Assembly (NCBI GenBank): GCA_910586475.1
Contig: CAJUHM010000001.1
Location: 39,094-103,093 of the forward strand
DNA length: 64,000 nt
Direction: 5' to 3'
From: an uncultured Muribaculaceae bacterium
Lineage (GTDB): Bacteria > Bacteroidota > Bacteroidia > Bacteroidales > Muribaculaceae
Part shown: positions 45,134 to 54,722 of the stretch, in pieces
Layout of the letters: every line of letters starts with the position of its first letter
How positions within the stretch are numbered: the first letter of the stretch is position 1
Translations under genes and position numbers: made by a program
The notes under the pieces: model-generated
Told to the model about the DNA's origin: nothing
The model's database searches: none
Seen by the model: the letters and a program-made list of their open reading frames with translations, nothing else

Positions 45134-46819
45134 ATGGCCGACGACAAAAAGATTATCTTCTCGATGGTAGGTGTCTCTAAAATCTACCCTCCTCAGAAAC
45201 AAGTTCTTAAAAACATCTATCTATCGTTCTTCTACGGTGCTAAGATCGGTATCATCGGTCTCAATGGCTCCGGTAAATCATCGCTTCTGAAGATCATTGC
45301 CGGAATCGACAAAGACTATCAGGGCGAAGTCGTTTTTTCGCCCGGCTATTCCGTAGGCTACCTCGAACAGGAGCCCGTTCTCGATCCCGAAAAAACAGTC
45401 ATCGACGTTGTCCGAGAAGGCGTTCAGCCGATCATGGACCTTCTTGCCGAATTCGACAAGGTCAACGAAGCCTTCGGTGATCCCGACGTGCTTGACGATC
45501 CCGACAAGATGGACGCCCTGATCGCTCGCCAGGCCGAACTTCAGGACCGCCTCGACGCATCCGACGCCTGGAACATCGATTCGAAACTCGAACGCGCTAT
45601 GGATGCCCTCCAGTGTCCCCCCGACGACCAGAAGATCGCGACCCTTTCCGGAGGTGAGCGCCGCCGTGTGGCCCTCTGTCGACTGCTGCTGCAGCAGCCC
45701 GACGTGCTCCTTCTTGACGAGCCGACCAACCACCTCGACGCCGAATCGATCGACTGGCTCGAACAGCATCTGCGACAGTATCCCGGAACGGTCATCGCCA
45801 TCACCCATGACCGATACTTCCTCGACCACGTGGCCGGATGGATTCTCGAGCTCGACCGCGGAGAGGGAATTCCATGGAAAGGAAACTACACCTCGTGGCT
45901 TGACCAGAAGACCAAACGGATGGCACAGGAGGAAAAACAGGCCAGCAAACGCCGTAAAACGCTCGAACGCGAGCTTGAATGGGTGCGTATGGCCCCGAAA
46001 GCGCGTCAGGCAAAGGGAAAAGCTCGCCTCAACAGCTACGACCGACTTCTTAACGAAGACCAGAAGCAGCGTGAGGAACGCCTCGAGATCTTCATCCCCA
46101 ACGGACCGCGTCTCGGTCAGAAAGTGATCGAAGCGACCGGACTTGCAAAAGCCTATGGAAAGAAAAAACTGTTCGACGGACTGAACTTCATGCTGCCGCC
46201 CAACGGCATCGTCGGAGTCATCGGTCCGAACGGAGCCGGAAAGACAACGCTTTTCCGTCTCATCATGGGTCAGGAGATCCCCGACGCCGGTACGTTCGAT
46301 GTCGGTGAGACAGTCAAGATCGCCTATGTCGACCAGACCCACCACGAACTTTTCCCCGAAAAATCCGTCTATGAAGTCATCTCCCAGGGAGTCGAAAGCT
46401 TCCGTATGGGTGGACGCGACGTCAACGCACGCGCCTATCTCTCGAGGTTCAACTTCACAGGCGCAGACCAGGAGAAGAAAATCGGAGTGCTCTCGGGCGG
46501 CGAGCGCAACCGTCTCCACCTTGCTATGGCTCTCAAGGAAGAGGGAAATGTCCTGCTTCTCGACGAACCGACCAACGACATCGACGTAAACACCCTCCGC
46601 GCCCTCGAGGAAGGTCTCGACGACTTTGCCGGATGCGCCGTCGTTGTCAGCCACGACCGCTGGTTCCTCGACCGCATCTGCACCCATATCCTCTCATTCG
46701 AAGGCGACGGAAACGTAGTCTTCTACGAAGGATCATACTCCGACTACGAAGAATTCAAAAAAGCGCGCAACGGAGGAAAGGAACCACCTCGCCGCCGCTA
46801 CCGCAAACTGATGGAATAA
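45134..46819 (+). CDS. ettA: ABC-F ATPase EttA, translational throttle
   Basis: A soluble ABC-F protein that binds the ribosomal E site and gates elongation according to energy state. Two ATPase domains: Walker A GLNGSGKSS (about 38) and GPNGAGKTT (about 364); signatures LSGGERRR and LSGGERNR; Walker B LLLDEPTNHLD and LLLDEPTNDID. The charged linker between them (about 255-310) is the tRNA-contacting P-site motif region. The 561-aa length and the arginine-rich end (PRRRYRKLME) are EttA-type. It is not one of the antibiotic-resistance ABC-F branches by this layout. Confidence 0.93.
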   Translation: MADDKKIIFSMVGVSKIYPPQKQVLKNIYLSFFYGAKIGIIGLNGSGKSSLLKIIAGIDKDYQGEVVFSPGYSVGYLEQEPVLDPEKTVIDVVREGVQPIMDLLAEFDKVNEAFGDPDVLDDPDKMDALIARQAELQDRLDASDAWNIDSKLERAMDALQCPPDDQKIATLSGGERRRVALCRLLLQQPDVLLLDEPTNHLDAESIDWLEQHLRQYPGTVIAITHDRYFLDHVAGWILELDRGEGIPWKGNYTSWLDQKTKRMAQEEKQASKRRKTLERELEWVRMAPKARQAKGKARLNSYDRLLNEDQKQREERLEIFIPNGPRLGQKVIEATGLAKAYGKKKLFDGLNFMLPPNGIVGVIGPNGAGKTTLFRLIMGQEIPDAGTFDVGETVKIAYVDQTHHELFPEKSVYEVISQGVESFRMGGRDVNARAYLSRFNFTGADQEKKIGVLSGGERNRLHLAMALKEEGNVLLLDEPTNDIDVNTLRALEEGLDDFAGCAVVVSHDRWFLDRICTHILSFEGDGNVVFYEGSYSDYEEFKKARNGGKEPPRRRYRKLME

Positions 46820-46933
46820 TCCGTCATATTTAGGCACGTTTACGGCTCGGCTAATCACTTTTGATTACCTCCGCCATGCAGTCGGCTGAAAAAATACTCA
46901 GATTTAGGTATGGCAGACAAGGAAAGTTCATAG

Positions 46934-46941
46934 TAATTTTG
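46934..46941 (+). promoter_or_regulatory. Promoter -7 element of the small RNA candidate
   Basis: TAATTTTG, in the gap after ettA. The -33 is weak. A transcript starting about 6 nt downstream would contain the structured segment ending at the terminator at 47079-47112. Confidence 0.45.
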
Positions 46942-46946
46942 CATCA

Positions 46947-47112
46947 GATAATTTTTACGAATGAACTTTACCACATAGGCGGTTACGGATGCCCCGGCCT
47001 TTCAGTGACTGAACATATCCGGGCCGGCAGATCAGCTGTCCGACCGCCCCATAGATGAAATCTATTAGGAAAACAAAAAGCGCGAGCCGTGAGGTTCGCG
47101 CTCCTGTTTTTT
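46947..47112 (+). ncRNA. Candidate free-standing small RNA, about 165 nt
   Basis: Between its own promoter and terminator there is no plausible reading frame, but the sequence folds well on paper. An outer stem pairs GGCGGT...CGGA (46979-46991 region) with TCCG-ACCGCC (47039-47048 region); inside it TGCC/GGCC pairs with GGCC/GGCA; a 6-bp hairpin ATAGAT-GAA-ATCTAT lies at 47051-47065; and a 10-bp GNRA-capped terminator hairpin closes it. I cannot assign it to 6S, SRP, RNase P or tmRNA by eye; a 6S-like RNA or a Bacteroidales-specific RNA are the alternatives. Confidence 0.5.
47079..47112 (+). terminator. Terminator of the small RNA candidate
   Basis: A 10-bp stem (47079-47088 with 47093-47102, one G-U pair) with tetraloop GTGA, then CCTG and six T's. 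Confidence 0.9.
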
Positions 47113-47188
47113 ACCCGTCCTCACCGCAAGTGGTAAGCTTTACTCGCCCCTGCGTTAACAAATATTGGAGCGTCGGCCTGAGTTTCGA

Positions 47189-47220
47189 TTTGCCGGAATG
47201 ACTGATTTGTAGTAACTTTG
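47189..47220 (+). promoter_or_regulatory. Promoter of the SH3-domain gene
   Basis: TTTG (47189-47192) and TAACTTTG (47213-47220) with 20 bp between: an exact match to the Bacteroidota consensus. The 5' leader would be about 85 nt. Confidence 0.75.
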
Positions 47221-47310
47221 CATACCACAGACGTTATCATTGTCTGCAGGGATAAACCATTTCATATAGTTATTAAACCAGTTCTTTAAATTCCAATTGT
47301 ATTTGAATCT

Positions 47311-47904
47311 ATGAATCGGATCTTATTTCTAATTCTATCGCTCTGTGTCATGCCATCGTTCGTCATGGCCAATCCGGCAATCGTCAAGGCCGATTTCCTC
47401 AACGTCCGGGAAGCGCCGTCGATCGAATCGACACGCATTGCCCGTCTGCCCAACCTGATGATAATCGAAGCCGGCGAAGAAGTCGACGAATGGTGTCCTG
47501 TAAGCTGGACGCGGCGCAACGCCAAGACCGGAGTCGAAACCCCGATGAAAGGCTATGTCAAAGCCGAATTCCTTATTCCGATGACCCACAACGGTCTGAC
47601 TGCTCAGTTCCTCAACACAAACTGGGTCCTCTATCCTCAGGACGGCGACCGTGGCGGAACGCTGATCATCAACTCGACTCCCGAAGGAGTCGTCTCGACA
47701 TGGTATCGTCTTGTCGACCGTGTGCTTCAGAGAGCCGAGCTGCCTGCGACAATCGAAGTCAACGAAACCTACTGGGGGCTTGACGGCAACGTCTATCGTC
47801 CGAAAACCGAAACAGCGGTGCCGCTGTCGTTTGCCTGCAACCCCGAAGCGGGCCTTGCAGTCTTCGCCGGTCAGATCTGGACCGAGATCCATCCTTCCGA
47901 GTAG
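47311..47904 (+). CDS. SH3-domain exported protein
   Basis: A signal peptide covers residues 1-20 (ending VMA). A bacterial SH3b domain follows at about 24-90: VKADFLNVREAPSIESTRIARLP and the WCPVSW strand. The C-terminal 100 residues form an unrecognised beta-rich domain with a Trp-rich WYRLVDRVLQ...YWGLDG segment. SH3b domains usually bind peptidoglycan stem peptides, so the protein may act in the periplasm. It stands alone, with a long bidirectional stem-loop after it. Function is otherwise unknown. Confidence 0.7.
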   Translation: MNRILFLILSLCVMPSFVMANPAIVKADFLNVREAPSIESTRIARLPNLMIIEAGEEVDEWCPVSWTRRNAKTGVETPMKGYVKAEFLIPMTHNGLTAQFLNTNWVLYPQDGDRGGTLIINSTPEGVVSTWYRLVDRVLQRAELPATIEVNETYWGLDGNVYRPKTETAVPLSFACNPEAGLAVFAGQIWTEIHPSE

Positions 47905-47932
47905 ACTGCTCCCTCCGAACCGAATCAACACA

Positions 47933-47972
47933 GAACGAGGCTCTGAGATCCGCGGATCTCAGAGCCTCGTTC
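47933..47972. terminator. Bidirectional terminator between the SH3 gene and purB
   Basis: A perfect 20-bp inverted repeat with no loop (47933-47952 with 47953-47972) lies between two converging genes. Confidence 0.85.
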
Positions 47973-48003
47973 CTATGTCGATTACTTATCTGTGGCTACG
48001 CTG

Positions 48004-49347
48004 TCAGATGCCGGTGTAGGTCGACGGCGAGAGACGGTGCAGTTCCGCCTTGACATCATCCGAAACCTCGAGAGTGTCGATGAACTCGGCAATGCTCTTC
48101 TCGGTGACAGCCTCATTGGTGCGGGTCAGCTGCTTGAGAGTCTCATAGGGGTGGGGGTAGCCTTCGCGGCGCAGGATCGTCTGGATGCCCTCGGCAACGA
48201 CCATCCACATGCGCTCGAGGTCCGCTTTGAGAGCCTCCTCGTTGAGGATCAGCTTGCCGAGACCCTTCATCGTGCTTGCGACGGCAATCATCATGTGGCC
48301 CATCGGAACGCCGACGTTGCGGAGCACCGTCGAATCCGTCAGGTCACGCTGCAGACGGGAGATCGGCAGCTTCTGGGAAAGATGTCCGAGAATAGCGTTA
48401 GCCATTCCGAGATTGCCCTCGGAATTCTCGAAATCGATCGGATTGACCTTGTGGGGCATCGCCGACGAGCCGACTTCGCCCGCTTTGATGCGCTGCTTGA
48501 AATAGTCCTGTGAAATATACATCCAGATATCGCGGTCGAGGTCGATCATGATCGTATTGATGCGGCGCATCGCATCGAACACAGCGGCCAGATTGTCATA
48601 GTTCGAGATCTGGGTCGTGAACTCCTCGCGGACGATTCCGAGACGTTCCGAAAGGAAGCCGGCAGCGAAGCCTTTCCAGTCGATCGACGGATAAGCGACC
48701 GAGTGGGCGTTGAAATTGCCGGTCGCGCCGCCGAACTTACCGCTGATCTTAGCGGCTTTGAGAAGCTCAAGCTGCTCCTTTAGGCGATAGACGAAAACCA
48801 TGATTTCCTTTCCCAGACGGGTAGGGGAGGCCGGTTGTCCGTGGGTGCGCGCCAGCAGGGCGACATCCTTCCAGTCCTCGGCCATAGCCGTCAGCTTGCC
48901 GATCATCTCTTCGAGAGCCGGAATGTAGACATGGGACAGAGCCTCATTGATCGACATCGGGACTGACGTGTTGTTGATATCCTGTGAAGTCAGGCCGAAA
49001 TGGATGAATTCCTTGTACTGTTCGAGGCCCAGACGGTCGAAACACTCCTTCAGGAAATATTCAACTGCCTTGACATCATGGTTTGTGGTCTTTTCAATCT
49101 CCTTGATTCGTTCGGCATCGGCAAGCGAGAAATAAGTGTAGATCTTTCGCAGGCTGTCGAACTTGCCTTTGTCAACTCCGGCAAGCTGCGGAAGAGGAAT
49201 GTCACACAATGCGATGAAATATTCAACCTCGACACGCACTCTGTAGCGGATCAGAGCAAATTCCGAGAAATAAAGGTCGAGGGTTTCACACTTGGCGCGG
49301 TAGCGGCCGTCGATAGGCGAGATAGCGGTGAGAGTGCTGAGCTCCAT
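48004..49347 (-). CDS. purB: Adenylosuccinate lyase
   Basis: It catalyses two fumarate-releasing steps of purine synthesis. The fumarase/aspartase signature SSAMPHKVNPIDFENSEGN is intact near residues 285-303, with the catalytic His in TSQDINN and the RTHGQPAS motif upstream. I start at 49347 (MELSTLTAISPIDGRY), the first codon giving the family opening; an ATG 13 codons upstream adds a non-homologous stretch. The protein is 447 aa and belongs to the longer E. coli-like form. Confidence 0.95.
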   Translation of the reverse strand: MELSTLTAISPIDGRYRAKCETLDLYFSEFALIRYRVRVEVEYFIALCDIPLPQLAGVDKGKFDSLRKIYTYFSLADAERIKEIEKTTNHDVKAVEYFLKECFDRLGLEQYKEFIHFGLTSQDINNTSVPMSINEALSHVYIPALEEMIGKLTAMAEDWKDVALLARTHGQPASPTRLGKEIMVFVYRLKEQLELLKAAKISGKFGGATGNFNAHSVAYPSIDWKGFAAGFLSERLGIVREEFTTQISNYDNLAAVFDAMRRINTIMIDLDRDIWMYISQDYFKQRIKAGEVGSSAMPHKVNPIDFENSEGNLGMANAILGHLSQKLPISRLQRDLTDSTVLRNVGVPMGHMMIAVASTMKGLGKLILNEEALKADLERMWMVVAEGIQTILRREGYPHPYETLKQLTRTNEAVTEKSIAEFIDTLEVSDDVKAELHRLSPSTYTGI

Positions 49348-49648
49348 ATTTGATTGTTTGGTTAGAATGATTGGTCTCTGGGTCACGTCTGGTGATTGCC
49401 GGAATCAGACACGTCGTAATCGGCATGCGGTTGCCACCGCAGAAGCCGTCAGCAGCCTGTTTCGCCGCAAAATTACGAAAAAAAGATAACATTTTTCTTA
49501 CAATTCGTGAAATCTGTAATTTTTTGTCACTCTGCATGAAACGACTCCCCTCCGATTAGCTTCCAAAGGGCGCGGAAGTTTTTTGGAAATGATAGAAATA
49601 ATTAAATTCTTTTAATATGCTTAGGGGCGTTTCGTTGCAACTTTTTAT

Positions 49649-49656
49649 TAATTTTG
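49649..49656 (+). promoter_or_regulatory. Promoter -7 element of the polysaccharide utilization locus
   Basis: TAATTTTG about 200 bp before the susC-like start. The -33 region is not clear. The region between purB and this element (49348-49648) holds no gene that I can see. Confidence 0.45.
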
Positions 49657-49855
49657 TGGGCAACTAACAAATAATCGGATAATTTAACAGATCTTAGGTC
49701 CTTGACGTCGCATTAGGACTTGTTAACAAATCCTCTCCTCATGGCTGTCGATATATCTTGGTTATTAGTCGTACTTGCGCTTTTTTTGGAATATTATCAT
49801 ACAGAAATAGAATCTTTTTAATCAATATTTATTCACTAACCAGTGCCATGATCAT
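49657..49855 (+). promoter_or_regulatory. Long 5' leader of the susC-like gene
   Basis: About 195 nt without a reading frame of note. It contains a 20-bp near-palindrome centred on TTGTTAACAA (49715-49734, one mismatched pair), which may be a binding dyad or a leader hairpin. No known riboswitch was recognised. Confidence 0.4.
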
Positions 49856-52800
49856 ATGAATTTAGATTTCATGAGACCTAAGTTTGTAGCATTGTGTGCC
49901 GCGCTTACATGCGGCCCCGTGCTATATGCACAGAACAGTCCTGTTCTTGCAGCGTCGGCCGCCGCTATGCCTCAGGAGGCTGGCGCGTCCACGATTACCG
50001 GTGTGGTGCTCGATCCTTCGGGCGAACCTCTTATCGGTGTTACGGTAGGTGTAGAAGGGAAAGGGGCTATGGCCTCAACCGACTTCGACGGCCGTTTCTC
50101 TCTTAAAGCCCGGCCGGGCGACGTTCTGACGTTCAGCTACATCGGATTCTCGCCGACAACCCTCAAACTGACCGGAACAAGCCCCGTCACTGTCACCATG
50201 AAAGAGGACTCGAAGACTCTTGACGAAGTCGTTGTGACGGCTCTCGGTATCAAACGCGAACAGAAATCTCTCTCCTATAACGTCCAGCAGGTTAAGGGCG
50301 ACGCCCTGACAACCAACAAGGACGCAAACTTCGTCAACAGCCTTGCCGGTAAAGTGGCTGGTGTGAACATCAACGCCTCTTCATCCGGTACCGGCGGTAT
50401 CTCGAAAGTTGTCATGCGTGGTACTAAATCAATCATGCAGTCCTCGAACGCACTCTACGTTGTCGACGGTATGCCCATGCGTCCTGCCCGTTCGAGCGGC
50501 GACTCCGGACCTTTCGGATCGCAGGGTGCGACCGAACCCATCGCCGACCTCAACCCCGAGGACATCGAATCGATGTCAGTCCTGACCGGTGCTGCCGCTG
50601 CCGCTCTCTATGGTTCGGATGCTGCCAACGGTGCGATCGTCATCACAACCAAGAAAGGCCAGGCCGGCAAAACCAAAATCACTGTCGGATCAAACCTCGA
50701 ATGGAACCGTGCATGGATTCTTCCCCGCTTCCAGAATGCCTACGGAGCCGGTCAGAACGGTGCCTACGATCCCAACTCGTCCTACAGCTGGGGTGCGCGC
50801 ATGACTCCGTACAACAACTCAGGCTATGACATCGCCTCCGACTATCTCCAGACAGGTTTCGTGGCAACAAACTCGATCACCTTCTCGACCGGTACAGACA
50901 AAAACCAGACCTATGCGTCGGCTGCTGCTGTCAACTCGAAAGGAATCGTGCCCAACGACCGCTACGACCGCTATAACTTCAACATCCGCAACACAACAAA
51001 CTTCTTTGATGACAAACTGACCCTTGATCTCAACGCAAGCTACATCTACCAGAGCGACCGAAACATGATCAACCAGGGTTCATACATGAACCCGATCGTC
51101 GGTGCCTACCTCTTCCCCCGAGGCAACGACTGGGACGAAGTGCGCATGTATGAAGTCTACGATCCTGCACGCAAGATCAATGTCCAGAACTGGAAATACG
51201 GCGAATACGGTCTTACCGTACAGAACCCCTACTGGGTAAACTACCGCAACCTCCGCGAAAGCTACAAAGACCGCTACATGCTCGGCGCTCAGCTTTCTTA
51301 TAAGGTGACCCCTTATTTGACTCTTAGCGGACGCGTACGTGTCGACAACTCTTACACAACAGCCGACGACAAACGCTATGCAACCACGCTCGGTAACCTC
51401 TGCGACAACTCCCAACGCGGCTACTTCGGCACCTCGCGCTATAAAGAAAAGCAGATCTACGCCGACTTCCTCGCTTCGTTCAACAAAGACCTCGGAGCCG
51501 ACTTCAACCTCCAGGCCAATGTCGGTGGGTCAATCTCTGACATGCGCTTCGAATCAATGGATGTTCGCGGTGGTATCGCCGATGGTTCGGAAAACTTCCC
51601 CGGACAGACTCCTGGCTTGACCAACTTCTTTACCATCAATAACATCACCACCATGCCGACCAAGGTTCAGGACGGATGGCGCGAACAGACCCAGTCGCTC
51701 TATGCAAGTGCCGACCTCGGTTACCGCAGCACCTACTACCTGACTCTTACCGGACGTAACGACTGGCCCTCGCAGCTCGCCGGTCCCGACTCGAAAAACT
51801 CTTCGTTCTTCTATCCCTCTGTCGGTGTGTCTGTGCTGATGAACCAGATGTTTGCCGATGCCGGCATCGAGTTCAACCCCGATTACATCTCTTACTGGAA
51901 AATACGTGCTTCATGGGCTTCCGTAGGTACCGCATTCCAGCGCTTCATCGCAAACCCGCGCTACGAATGGCGCAACGGCACTTGGACTGTCCTCACTCAG
52001 TATCCTGTGACTGACCTCATGCCCGAACGCACCAAGTCTTGGGAAGTCGGTATGAACTTCCGTCTGCTCAAAGACCTCACATTCGACGCGACATGGTATC
52101 AGGCCGACACCCACAACCAGACTTTCAACCCCAACATCGCAACCGGTAAATACTCTAAAATCTACCTCCAGACCGGTAACGTTCGCAACTGGGGTATGGA
52201 ATTCGCCCTCAACTACGACCACACTTGGGGAGACTTCACCTGGACAACTGGTCTCACCTACTCGTTCAATAAAAACAAAATCGTTGAACTCGGCCGCAAC
52301 GCCATCAACCCCATCACTGGCGAGAAACTCGACATCGATCAGCTCGTGATGTCTGACACCCAGGTAGGTGCTACCCGCTTCATCCTTCGCGAAGGCGGAT
52401 CAATGGGCGACCTCTATTCTGTAGTCGACCTCTCACGCGACGCCAACGGTAACATCTATGTTGACGCCAACGGAAATGTCAGCACAGTTAACGTTGCCGA
52501 CAAACCCATCAAACTCGGCTCTGTCCTTCCCAAAGGCAACCTCGCTTGGAACAACACTTTCCGTTATAAAAACCTCTCGGCAAGCTTGATGTTCTCGGCT
52601 CGTCTCGGCGGTATCGTCTACTCGCGCACCCAGGCCATCCTCGACCTCTACGGTGTCTCTGAAGCATCCGGCAACGCCCGCGATCTCGGCTACGTTTCTA
52701 TCGAAGGCGGCGACCGCGTGAACCCCGAACAGTGGTACGGTCTGATCGCTTCCGGCGAAACAGTTCCCCAGTACTACACCTATTCCGCAACCAACGTTCG

Positions 52801-53023
52801 TCTTCAGGAAGCCACTCTCTCATACCTCATCCCGCGTAAATGGCTCAACAACGTCTGCGATATCAAAGTGTCGCTCGTTGGCCGCAACCTCTGGATGATC
52901 TACAACAAGGCTCCCTACGATCCCGAAGCTGTTGCATCGGCCGGAAACTACTTCCAGGGTATCGACAACTTCATGATGCCGTCGCTCCGCAACTTCGGTT
53001 TCAATGTCAACTTTAACTTCTAA
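49856..53023 (+). CDS. SusC/RagA-type TonB-dependent outer-membrane transporter
   Basis: It imports oligosaccharides with a SusD partner. Signal peptide about 1-25 (ATGs at 49856 and 49871 are both possible starts), a carboxypeptidase-like beta domain (46-115), the TonB box region LDEVVVTALG at 122-131, a plug domain (about 135-250) and a 22-strand barrel ending in an aromatic residue (NVNFNF). The 1055-aa length is typical. It opens an operon-like run with five lipoproteins; by homology of layout the substrate is likely an N-glycan. Confidence 0.95.
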   Translation: MNLDFMRPKFVALCAALTCGPVLYAQNSPVLAASAAAMPQEAGASTITGVVLDPSGEPLIGVTVGVEGKGAMASTDFDGRFSLKARPGDVLTFSYIGFSPTTLKLTGTSPVTVTMKEDSKTLDEVVVTALGIKREQKSLSYNVQQVKGDALTTNKDANFVNSLAGKVAGVNINASSSGTGGISKVVMRGTKSIMQSSNALYVVDGMPMRPARSSGDSGPFGSQGATEPIADLNPEDIESMSVLTGAAAAALYGSDAANGAIVITTKKGQAGKTKITVGSNLEWNRAWILPRFQNAYGAGQNGAYDPNSSYSWGARMTPYNNSGYDIASDYLQTGFVATNSITFSTGTDKNQTYASAAAVNSKGIVPNDRYDRYNFNIRNTTNFFDDKLTLDLNASYIYQSDRNMINQGSYMNPIVGAYLFPRGNDWDEVRMYEVYDPARKINVQNWKYGEYGLTVQNPYWVNYRNLRESYKDRYMLGAQLSYKVTPYLTLSGRVRVDNSYTTADDKRYATTLGNLCDNSQRGYFGTSRYKEKQIYADFLASFNKDLGADFNLQANVGGSISDMRFESMDVRGGIADGSENFPGQTPGLTNFFTINNITTMPTKVQDGWREQTQSLYASADLGYRSTYYLTLTGRNDWPSQLAGPDSKNSSFFYPSVGVSVLMNQMFADAGIEFNPDYISYWKIRASWASVGTAFQRFIANPRYEWRNGTWTVLTQYPVTDLMPERTKSWEVGMNFRLLKDLTFDATWYQADTHNQTFNPNIATGKYSKIYLQTGNVRNWGMEFALNYDHTWGDFTWTTGLTYSFNKNKIVELGRNAINPITGEKLDIDQLVMSDTQVGATRFILREGGSMGDLYSVVDLSRDANGNIYVDANGNVSTVNVADKPIKLGSVLPKGNLAWNNTFRYKNLSASLMFSARLGGIVYSRTQAILDLYGVSEASGNARDLGYVSIEGGDRVNPEQWYGLIASGETVPQYYTYSATNVRLQEATLSYLIPRKWLNNVCDIKVSLVGRNLWMIYNKAPYDPEAVASAGNYFQGIDNFMMPSLRNFGFNVNFNF

Positions 53024-53042
53024 ACTAACATTGCAACTAACA

Positions 53043-54689
53043 ATGAAACACTTATTATATAACTTCATGGCCGGTGGCGCGCTCCTCTTCTCCACTGCTG
53101 CTTGTACCGGCGATTATGAAGACATCAACAGCAACCAATTCCAGCCTGGCGACCTTACTGCTGATGACTACGCTCTCATTTCGTCGATGAGCAACATCTG
53201 CGGTGCTGTCATCCCATCGGATGTCAACTGCAACCAGTTCACCGACTGCCTTCTTGGTGGTACACTTGGCGGGTACTTCTCCGACGGTGCGAACTTCACG
53301 ACATCATATGTCCGCAACTGCGCGCCCGACAACTGGACTTCAGTGTTCCTCAAAGACTCGAAAATCATCTCGACTCTCTACACCAACATCTCGATGGTCG
53401 AAGGTTTCTGCGAAACTTCAGGACAGGTTGTGCCGTTGGCTATCGCCAACATCGTCAAGGTCGCTGCCATGAACCGCGTGACCGACGCCTACGGCCCTAT
53501 CCCCTATAGCGCTATCGGCTTCGAGGGTGCCGTGAAGACTCCCTACGACTCTCAGCAGGACGTCTACAACAAATTCTTCGAGGAACTTGCCGCCGCACGC
53601 GCGATCCTTCTTGAAAACCGCGCCGCAGTCATGAGTCCTCTCGCCGATAAAGTCTACTCAGGCGACATCGACAAATGGATCAAATTCTGCAACTCGCTCC
53701 AGCTCCGTCTCGCTATGCGTATCGTTTATGCCGACGCAGCTCTTGCAAAGCGGAGAGCCGAGGATGCTGTAAACCCCGCAAACGGCGGTGTAATCGAGAC
53801 TAACGACGAAAACGCGACCTGGAAAAACTACGAGACCTCGACCAACTCAATGCGTGTTGCAATCATGTACAACGCTCACGATACTCGTCCCAGCGCCGAA
53901 ATCGCCTGCTACCTCAACGGCTACAACGACCCGCGTATCTCTCACTACCTGACCGAATCAGGATCTCCCGAGACTCCGTCGCTCAACGGCAAGCCCTACA
54001 AGGACGAAAACGGAAACTGGATGACTTCGCCCTCTGGCACCTCTCTCCAGTACGTCGGAATCCGTCGCGGATGGCAGACGTTCAACACTTCATGGTCTGT
54101 CAACTTCTCCGACGTGAACATCCCCGGTAACACCCCCGCTCTCTGGCTCAACGCTTCTGAAGTCGCTTTCCTTCGCGCTGAAGGTGTGGCTGTGTTCGGC
54201 TGGAACATGGGTGGAACTGCCGAATCGTTCTACAACGCCGGAATCCGTCTGTCGTTCGAAAACTACGGAGTTGGCGATCAGGCCGATGCTTACATTGCCG
54301 ACGCAACTTCGGTTCCCGCTCAGTTCTACGATCCCGAAGGTCTCAACCCCTGGAACGGCACTATCCCCGCTGTAACTATCAAATGGGATGAATCAGCGAC
54401 TCCCGCTCAGAAACAGCAGAAAATCATCACACAGAAATGGCTCGCCAACTGGACCCTCGGTAATGAAGCCTGGGCCGACTACCGTCGAACCGGCTATCCA
54501 TTCCTTATCCCTGTGGCCTACAACGGAAGCAACGTTGTCAACATCAACCTCGGCCCGCGCCGTCTCCCTTATCCCACTGCCGAATACACCGACAACCTCG
54601 TCAACGTTCAGAAGGCCGTGGAGATGCTCGGTGGTCCCGACAACCTCGCAACACGCATGTGGTGGGACTGCAACCCCGCTGTTCAATAA
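53043..54689 (+). CDS. SusD/RagB-type outer-membrane glycan-binding lipoprotein
   Basis: It caps the SusC transporter and captures glycans. The start is 53043 (an upstream ATG would add 13 residues overlapping susC). The lipobox ends at Cys21 (TAAC) and acidic residues follow (GDYED), typical of the surface lipoprotein export signal. TPR-like helices run through the body (PFxAIGF..., LRLAMRIVYADAALA) and the family ending RLPYPTAEYTDN is present. It belongs to the newer SusD_RagB family branch by its N terminus. It begins 20 bp after susC. Confidence 0.93.
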   Translation: MKHLLYNFMAGGALLFSTAACTGDYEDINSNQFQPGDLTADDYALISSMSNICGAVIPSDVNCNQFTDCLLGGTLGGYFSDGANFTTSYVRNCAPDNWTSVFLKDSKIISTLYTNISMVEGFCETSGQVVPLAIANIVKVAAMNRVTDAYGPIPYSAIGFEGAVKTPYDSQQDVYNKFFEELAAARAILLENRAAVMSPLADKVYSGDIDKWIKFCNSLQLRLAMRIVYADAALAKRRAEDAVNPANGGVIETNDENATWKNYETSTNSMRVAIMYNAHDTRPSAEIACYLNGYNDPRISHYLTESGSPETPSLNGKPYKDENGNWMTSPSGTSLQYVGIRRGWQTFNTSWSVNFSDVNIPGNTPALWLNASEVAFLRAEGVAVFGWNMGGTAESFYNAGIRLSFENYGVGDQADAYIADATSVPAQFYDPEGLNPWNGTIPAVTIKWDESATPAQKQQKIITQKWLANWTLGNEAWADYRRTGYPFLIPVAYNGSNVVNINLGPRRLPYPTAEYTDNLVNVQKAVEMLGGPDNLATRMWWDCNPAVQ

Positions 54690-54722
54690 GTATTCACTCT
54701 TCACTGAAAACTTAAAACTTTT

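Noticed and set aside
45278..46687. Long antisense reading frame opposite ettA
   Set aside because: Shadow of the strongly biased ettA codons; ettA has full family motifs.
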